From Fulvivirga imtechensis AK7 (GTDB taxonomy: Bacteria > Bacteroidota > Bacteroidia > Cytophagales > Cyclobacteriaceae), in NCBI RefSeq assembly GCF_000331535.1, contig NZ_AMZN01000082.1:1-35755 (forward strand): a stretch of 35,755 nucleotides of DNA, read 5' to 3'. Made by a program: the position numbers and the translations under genes. Each line of letters starts with the position of its first letter. Position 1 is the first letter of the stretch. Under the pieces are notes generated by a model. The model saw only the letters and a list, made by a program, of their open reading frames with translations. It made no database searches and had not been told where the DNA came from. This document shows positions 32,633-35,755 of the stretch, in pieces.

Positions 32633-32918
32633 GTCTAATACCTCCGAAAGGAGGTATTTTGCTTCACAAAACAGCCGCATGCGCAAGAAGCTCCTTTACC
32701 TGGGCTATCAGATGGGTTATGAGCAGCCACGCAACGAAGCTCAAAAGGATCTGCCAGCGCATGAGGTGAATAAGCAGAATGTATCTGGCTGGTGCGAGTC
32801 AGAAAAGTGCAGCATACGCAAGCCACTGGAGGCCATGACGGGAAAGGAGCTTGTAATAGCTGTTAGCCAGTTTGAAAAGGTATACCAATCGTTTCTTAAG
32901 AAATATGCCGGAAAATAA
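32604..32918 (+). CDS. Mu gp16 / DUF1018-like early regulator candidate
   Basis: The 104-residue basic protein resembles gp16-type proteins of Mu-like phages: a basic N-terminus, LLYLGYQMGYEQ in an early helix, then RKPLEAMTGKELVIAVSQFE and a C-terminal helix. In Mu the gp16 family lies in the same part of the early-middle region, next to the Mor activator, and is of unknown or regulatory function. The match is by eye and moderate. It overlaps both neighbours (29 bp and 14 bp). Confidence 0.65.
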   Translation: MSRRKPQLSKSNTSERRYFASQNSRMRKKLLYLGYQMGYEQPRNEAQKDLPAHEVNKQNVSGWCESEKCSIRKPLEAMTGKELVIAVSQFEKVYQSFLKKYAGK

Positions 32919-33132
32919 TCCCATTGCTGTACGTGATCGAGAGATCCGTGATGTTATCAACCATTTGAAAAAGCGTCATAATAAAGATTACATCAGTGAT
33001 TTCATTTTTAGAAACTACTGGGTGATCAACTACTATAACATACTCAAGCGTGTAGATTCCAGACCAGTAGATCCTGAGCTGGCCAGCATAGCATACCGTA
33101 AAGTAATGAATGATGAGTATTTCAATCTATAA
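32905..33132 (+). CDS. Small early/middle protein, unknown
   Basis: The 75-residue protein (from the ATG at 32905) is helical with many Arg, Asp and Tyr (RDREIRDVINHLKKRHNKDY). An in-frame upstream TTG would add 11 residues but lies deep in the previous gene. Size and position next to the gp16-like gene would suit a Mor/C-type activator partner, though no DNA-binding motif can be shown. Confidence 0.6.
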   Translation: MPENNPIAVRDREIRDVINHLKKRHNKDYISDFIFRNYWVINYYNILKRVDSRPVDPELASIAYRKVMNDEYFNL

Positions 33133-33718
33133 AGTCACCACCAGGAAGCAAAGCACCCTGAAAGGTGCAGCATACCTACTATTTAAAGGTGATGTTTTAA
33201 GTGCCGTTAACTGGGACTTTAACAGGCCTTTAACAGACCATGAAAAGAATGTTATCAGGTCCAAGTTTCCATTCTCCCAGGAGGACCTCAAGGGCTTTGG
33301 AGAGATCTTTGCCGTGAAGGAGATGGAAGCCAAGACGGCCCACGACAAACTAAAGCTATTCTGCATGTATTTCAAAGCCAGGAGAGGAAGCACATACACC
33401 GCCAAGAAGCAAGAGAAAGCCAACATCAAGGAAGTTGTAGTAACAGAAGGCCTCTTAAACACCTATTTCTCAAATGACTCATTTCCGCTCAGCTACGCCA
33501 AGAGCATTAACGACTACATACGCCACTACAACTACATTCGCGACATCAACCGCAATGGTATCCCCGAGAAAAGCAAATTCCCCAACGAGTATGATGCACG
33601 CTTTGAAAAGCAACTTTCACCGGAAGAGCTTTCACAATATTGGGCACATTTACGTAACTTAGGCTGGAGACAGAACAGTCGTAAGGTATGGGTGGCTCCC
33701 GGCAAACTAGATATTTAA
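33110..33718 (+). CDS. Last early-operon protein, unknown
   Basis: The 202-residue protein is basic, mostly helical, with YLLFKGDVLSAVNWDFNRPL and a C-terminal SQYWAHLRNLGWRQNSRKVW. The latter, a helix ending in an aromatic basic motif, could bind DNA. Two adjacent ATG codons (33110 and 33113) are equally good starts. It overlaps the preceding gene by 23 bp and ends the tightly packed operon; a 64-bp gap follows. It could be the late-transcription activator, which is otherwise not identified here. Confidence 0.7.
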   Translation: MMSISIYKVTTRKQSTLKGAAYLLFKGDVLSAVNWDFNRPLTDHEKNVIRSKFPFSQEDLKGFGEIFAVKEMEAKTAHDKLKLFCMYFKARRGSTYTAKKQEKANIKEVVVTEGLLNTYFSNDSFPLSYAKSINDYIRHYNYIRDINRNGIPEKSKFPNEYDARFEKQLSPEELSQYWAHLRNLGWRQNSRKVWVAPGKLDI

Positions 33719-33782
33719 GACTATGATAAGCAGGGATACTCGATTTAATTGAACATAGTGTTGATGAATTAATCAAACAGTT

Positions 33783-33971
33783 ATGAAAGACCTTGAATTG
33801 CAAATTAAAGAAGCCATTAAGCGGACAGAGGAACGAATACAATCATCAGGTTTACCGCCATTTGAAACCCGTTCACGCATTGAAGAAATAGAGCTGCTAG
33901 GCGATACATACCAGGTGCAGATCTGCTTTGTACACAACCAGTCTGAAAACTTTTTAACGGAGGAAGTATGA
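33783..33971 (+). CDS. Small protein, unknown
   Basis: The 62-residue acidic protein has a helical N-terminus (ELQIKEAIKRTEERIQSSG) and a beta-type end. It is separated by 64 bp from the early operon and overlaps the next gene by 4 bp, so these two form a pair. No motif. Confidence 0.55.
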   Translation: MKDLELQIKEAIKRTEERIQSSGLPPFETRSRIEEIELLGDTYQVQICFVHNQSENFLTEEV

Positions 33972-34231
33972 AAGTAGTGAACTTAAAAAAAGCCACTAAA
34001 GAAGATTTCTGGATTTTTTCAGACAATTGGTATCAGCGAGCGCATAAATTACGAGAGATCTGGCAAAATAAGGAAGAGACTTTATACAGAAGATTAAAGG
34101 CATTTAAGCTTTGGGCTGAAATGTGCCGCAGAGTAATGTTACTAACCTCAACCGCCAGTATATTAATGGCTCCTATACCTAAGTCTCAAGGTGGAATATC
34201 CTTTCCAAGGTGGCGCTGCCGTTATAGGTGA
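33968..34231 (+). CDS. Small basic protein, unknown
   Basis: The 87-residue protein is aromatic and basic at the N-terminus (KATKEDFWIFSDNWYQRAH) with a less convincing C-terminus ending in PRWRCRYR. The ATGA overlap with the preceding gene supports translation. It may be a fusion or shortened remnant at its 3' end, as the last 30 residues have an unusual composition. Confidence 0.5.
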   Translation: MKVVNLKKATKEDFWIFSDNWYQRAHKLREIWQNKEETLYRRLKAFKLWAEMCRRVMLLTSTASILMAPIPKSQGGISFPRWRCRYR

Positions 34232-34284
34232 AGGGGGGAGGAGAAAATATTTAATAGATCATTTTTAACCAATTTAAATAAGTT

Positions 34285-34770
34285 ATGAAAGCAACATTTA
34301 CATTACTATTTATTTTCCCATTCATTTTAAGTGCTCAGCCGAGCTTAAACACTGAGAGTGGTCTCTACACCTACCAGGAAGTCGTAGAAGCTCCAGGCAG
34401 CGCGCATGAGCTTTACAGTAAAGCCCGTGAGTGGTTTGTCAACAGCTACAGAGACGCTAACGCTGTCCTACAGCTGGAAGATCCTGATCAGTCAAAGCTG
34501 ATAGGCAAAGGAGTTATCAACGTGGTCCACACTATGGAAGGCAGAGACGTGTTCCATACCGTCACTATAGAAGCCAAGGAAGGCCGTTACAGGTACACTA
34601 TAGACCACTTTGTCATCGACTGGATAACTGACGGCAGACACACCACGTTTGAGGAGTACGAAGGCAAGCCAGGCAGCAAAAAGATGTTCACCAGAGTAGA
34701 TGAGAAAGTGCAAAATCTTATCACCACCTTAAAGGCTCAAATGTCCACCACCACGAGCAGCGACTGGTAA
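34285..34770 (+). CDS. Secreted DUF4468-like protein, moron at the right end
   Basis: The 161-residue protein has a signal peptide (about 1-17, LLFIFPFILSAQ) and the DUF4468 pattern: SAHELYSKAREWFVNSYRDA followed by LIGKGVINVV and a beta-sheet region. The family is common in Bacteroidota and is periplasmic or surface exposed, of unknown function. It is the last gene before the right transposase sites, where transposable phages keep lysogenic-conversion genes. It is probably expressed by the lysogen and of use to the host or in exclusion. Family assignment is by eye. Confidence 0.8.
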   Translation: MKATFTLLFIFPFILSAQPSLNTESGLYTYQEVVEAPGSAHELYSKAREWFVNSYRDANAVLQLEDPDQSKLIGKGVINVVHTMEGRDVFHTVTIEAKEGRYRYTIDHFVIDWITDGRHTTFEEYEGKPGSKKMFTRVDEKVQNLITTLKAQMSTTTSSDW

Positions 34771-34813
34771 GAGTTTCATGTCCAGTTTTACACGTCCAGT
34801 TTAAGCCTAAAGG

Positions 34814-34835
34814 ACAAAACGAAAGGTACATTTTT
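34814..34835 (+). repeat. Right-end transposase-site copy R3
   Basis: A 22-bp copy in the same orientation as the left repeats, with three mismatches to L2. It overlaps a terminator-like hairpin. Confidence 0.65.
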
Positions 34836-34851
34836 TAAATGTGCCTTTTTT
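34822..34851 (+). terminator. Intrinsic terminator after the DUF4468-like gene
   Basis: AAAGGTACATTT pairs with AAATGTGCCTTT (one G-T pair) with a 3-nt T loop, followed by a T run. Because A and T tracts flank it on both sides it may work in both directions. Its left arm is part of the R3 site. Confidence 0.7.
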
Positions 34852-34944
34852 AATGCCTAAAATTGTATATATGTAGAGTATGGGCGGTAATTAAATGGTA
34901 TTGCTTTAATGGATGTGTCCGGTTATATTTACCTGAATGCGTAT

Positions 34945-34966
34945 AAAAATGTACTTTTCGTTTTGC
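34945..34966 (-). repeat. Right-end transposase-site copy R2
   Basis: This inverted 22-bp copy differs from L2 at a single base, the closest match between the two ends. Confidence 0.85.
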
Positions 34967-35049
34967 ACCCTATTAGCTGTATCACCGGGCTAAAATCCCC
35001 GCAAATTTTGAAGATTCCCGCAAATTCCCGCTAATTTTTATTAAACTAT

Positions 35050-35071
35050 TAAAATGTACTGTTTGTTTTAC
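35050..35071 (-). repeat. Right-end outermost transposase-site copy R1
   Basis: This inverted copy has three mismatches to L1 and lies 4 bp inside the proposed right end. Left and right outermost copies are placed symmetrically: each is followed outward by four more bases and then TATA. Confidence 0.75.
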
Positions 35072-35081
35072 CCCCTATAAT

Positions 35082-35681
35082 ATGAAAGTTTTGTTTTGTA
35101 TGTTAAGTTTTATTTTTCTAATCGCATGTAATGGCAAAAAGAAAACAGAAGATGAAAAGTTCTTTGAAAAATATCCTGCATTGAAGAATGCTAGTAAGAT
35201 AAAGAATGATACCGTTATTTATGATTCAGATGGAAATCTAATAAAGGTTCAAGTTAATCCAAAAACTGTGGATAATGTTGAAAAAGTAAATTCTGTAGGT
35301 GGGGAATTGTTTTATAAATATAAAACTTCAGAAGAAGGCGAAATTCTATCAGATAGCTTGGGAAACAAAATTTTGGAAAGCGTTTTCAAGCATGAATATA
35401 GAAATGAGTTTTTTGAAGTTCTAATGCGTGATGATTCTGTAAAAGTAGGTGAAGAGTTCATAGGTGTTATATATGGTTTTCAGGACGATATTAAAATAAA
35501 TATCGATGGGCTAAGTCATGTAGTTACTTATAAAGATCTTCCCTTTACCTATAAAGTAAGGAATGATCAACCCCGGATTTATTCTTTTTCTGGTAAAATA
35601 AAAACCTTTGGCAAAGAGTATCCATTTGAATATAAATATGTAGTTGTAGAGGCAGATAGTTTGGATAGGATTCAAGAATAA
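35082..35681 (+). CDS. Host lipoprotein, possible immunity protein of the flanking toxin locus
   Basis: The 199-residue protein has a lipoprotein signal (MKVLFCMLSFIFLIAC, Cys16) and a Lys/Glu-rich linker, then a beta-rich body (VKVGEEFIGVIYGFQD). It is AT-rich like the gene at 1-672 and unlike the phage. The ATG lies only 6 bp outside the proposed element end, so the natural ribosome binding site and promoter would have been displaced by the insertion. Between a possible toxin gene and an RHS fragment it could be an immunity protein, though a lipidated immunity protein acts only against periplasmic toxins. Function not proven. Confidence 0.8.
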   Translation: MKVLFCMLSFIFLIACNGKKKTEDEKFFEKYPALKNASKIKNDTVIYDSDGNLIKVQVNPKTVDNVEKVNSVGGELFYKYKTSEEGEILSDSLGNKILESVFKHEYRNEFFEVLMRDDSVKVGEEFIGVIYGFQDDIKINIDGLSHVVTYKDLPFTYKVRNDQPRIYSFSGKIKTFGKEYPFEYKYVVVEADSLDRIQE

Positions 35682-35755
35682 TTCTTTACACTCTTTTACG
35701 AGACCTTCTACCGGCAGTATGACCCAGCACTAGGCAGGTTCAATTCCGTAGATCC
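35682..35755 (+). pseudogene. RHS core fragment, orphan cassette (partial)
   Basis: In frame directly after the lipoprotein stop the sequence encodes FYETFYRQYDPALGRFNSVD, the conserved RHS-repeat core that precedes the variable toxin tail. There is no start codon, so this is an unexpressed orphan cassette start rather than a gene, as far as the window shows. It continues beyond the window. Confidence 0.65.

Larger units (their letters stand above)
685..35075. mobile_element. Mu-type transposable prophage, siphovirus-like, apparently complete
   Basis: A DDE transposase of MuA type, a MuB-type ATPase, a repressor switch, a full head module (terminases, DUF935 portal, gpF, gpG, protease, capsid) and a tail module are bounded by copies of one 22-bp motif at both ends. 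No integrase, tRNA or att core is seen, which fits integration by transposition. Ends were placed by aligning the outermost motif copies: 6 bp lie between each motif's AAAAC and a TATA on either side (681-684 and 35076-35079). A 5-bp duplication as in Mu could not be found, so the exact ends carry an uncertainty of a few bases. No frame-disrupted structural gene is visible, so the phage may be functional. Confidence 0.85.
34771..35081. other. Right-end non-coding segment
   Basis: This 311-bp AT-rich stretch has no gene. It holds a GTCCAGTTT direct repeat (34780-34788 and 34794-34802), three copies of the terminal motif, a hairpin with T run, and three near-copies of CCCGCAAATT at 34998-35007, 35017-35026 and 35027-35036. 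It is the right end of the element and includes the last bases before the host lipoprotein ATG. Confidence 0.75.

Noticed and set aside
34998-35036. CRISPR-like array
   Set aside because: The repeats are only 10 bp, spacers are 0-9 bp and no cas gene is present.
681-35080. A 5-bp target duplication as made by Mu
   Set aside because: All symmetrical and near-symmetrical 5-bp windows around the ends were compared and none is identical; only TATA (4 bp) repeats.

Overview
The window holds an apparently complete Mu-type transposable prophage of about 34.4 kb (roughly 685-35075) inside an AT-rich bacterial locus. The host is most likely a member of Bacteroidota. The evidence is -7 boxes of the TAnnTTTG type, few Shine-Dalgarno sequences, lipoproteins with LSAC/LIAC lipoboxes, and a DUF4468-like and a TPR-TM protein of kinds typical of that phylum. 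The exact genus cannot be told from the sequence.

Flanks: 1-672 is the 3' end of a large host gene. 35082-35681 is a host lipoprotein gene, followed in frame by a start-less fragment of an RHS core (RQYDPALGRFNSVD). This looks like a polymorphic-toxin locus (toxin tail, possible immunity lipoprotein, orphan RHS cassette) in which the phage has landed between the first two genes.

Element ends: a 22-bp motif (GCAAAACCAAAAGTACATTT plus two bases) occurs twice in tandem at the left end. Three diverged copies lie in the right 260 bp, two of them inverted. These are the natural candidates for transposase binding sites. TATA lies just outside both symmetrical ends.

Layout: (1) 807-15819, minus strand, transcribed outward to the left end: prohead protease/scaffold, head decoration protein, major capsid protein with a hydrophobic N-terminus, two small proteins, amidase endolysin, a holin/spanin-like membrane protein, tail-assembly chaperones with a probable -1 frameshift at a T9 run, tape measure, three large tail-tip or fibre proteins, an SGNH esterase and one more virion-type protein. 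There is no sheath or contractile baseplate gene, so the virion is predicted to be siphovirus-like (as in D3112/B3). (2) 15993-21975, plus strand: small and large terminase, gp36-like connector, DUF935 portal, gpF-like and gpG-like morphogenesis proteins, a tail-terminator candidate and a small lipoprotein, closed by an intrinsic terminator. (3) 22072-23295: a separately promoted TPR membrane protein (moron). (4) 23290-23848: repressor gene, two-operator switch and divergent early promoter. (5) 23849-33718, plus strand early operon: Cro/Ner-like protein, small proteins, DDE transposase (MuA type), MuB-type ATPase, coiled-coil protein, MazG-like protein, a second P-loop ATPase, DUF3164-like and gp16-like proteins and several unknowns. 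(6) 33783-34770: accessory genes ending in a secreted DUF4468-like protein.

The gene order differs from Mu. The immunity switch lies in the middle of the element, the early operon runs outward to the right end, and the capsid/tail operon runs outward to the left end from a divergent promoter region at 15820-15992.
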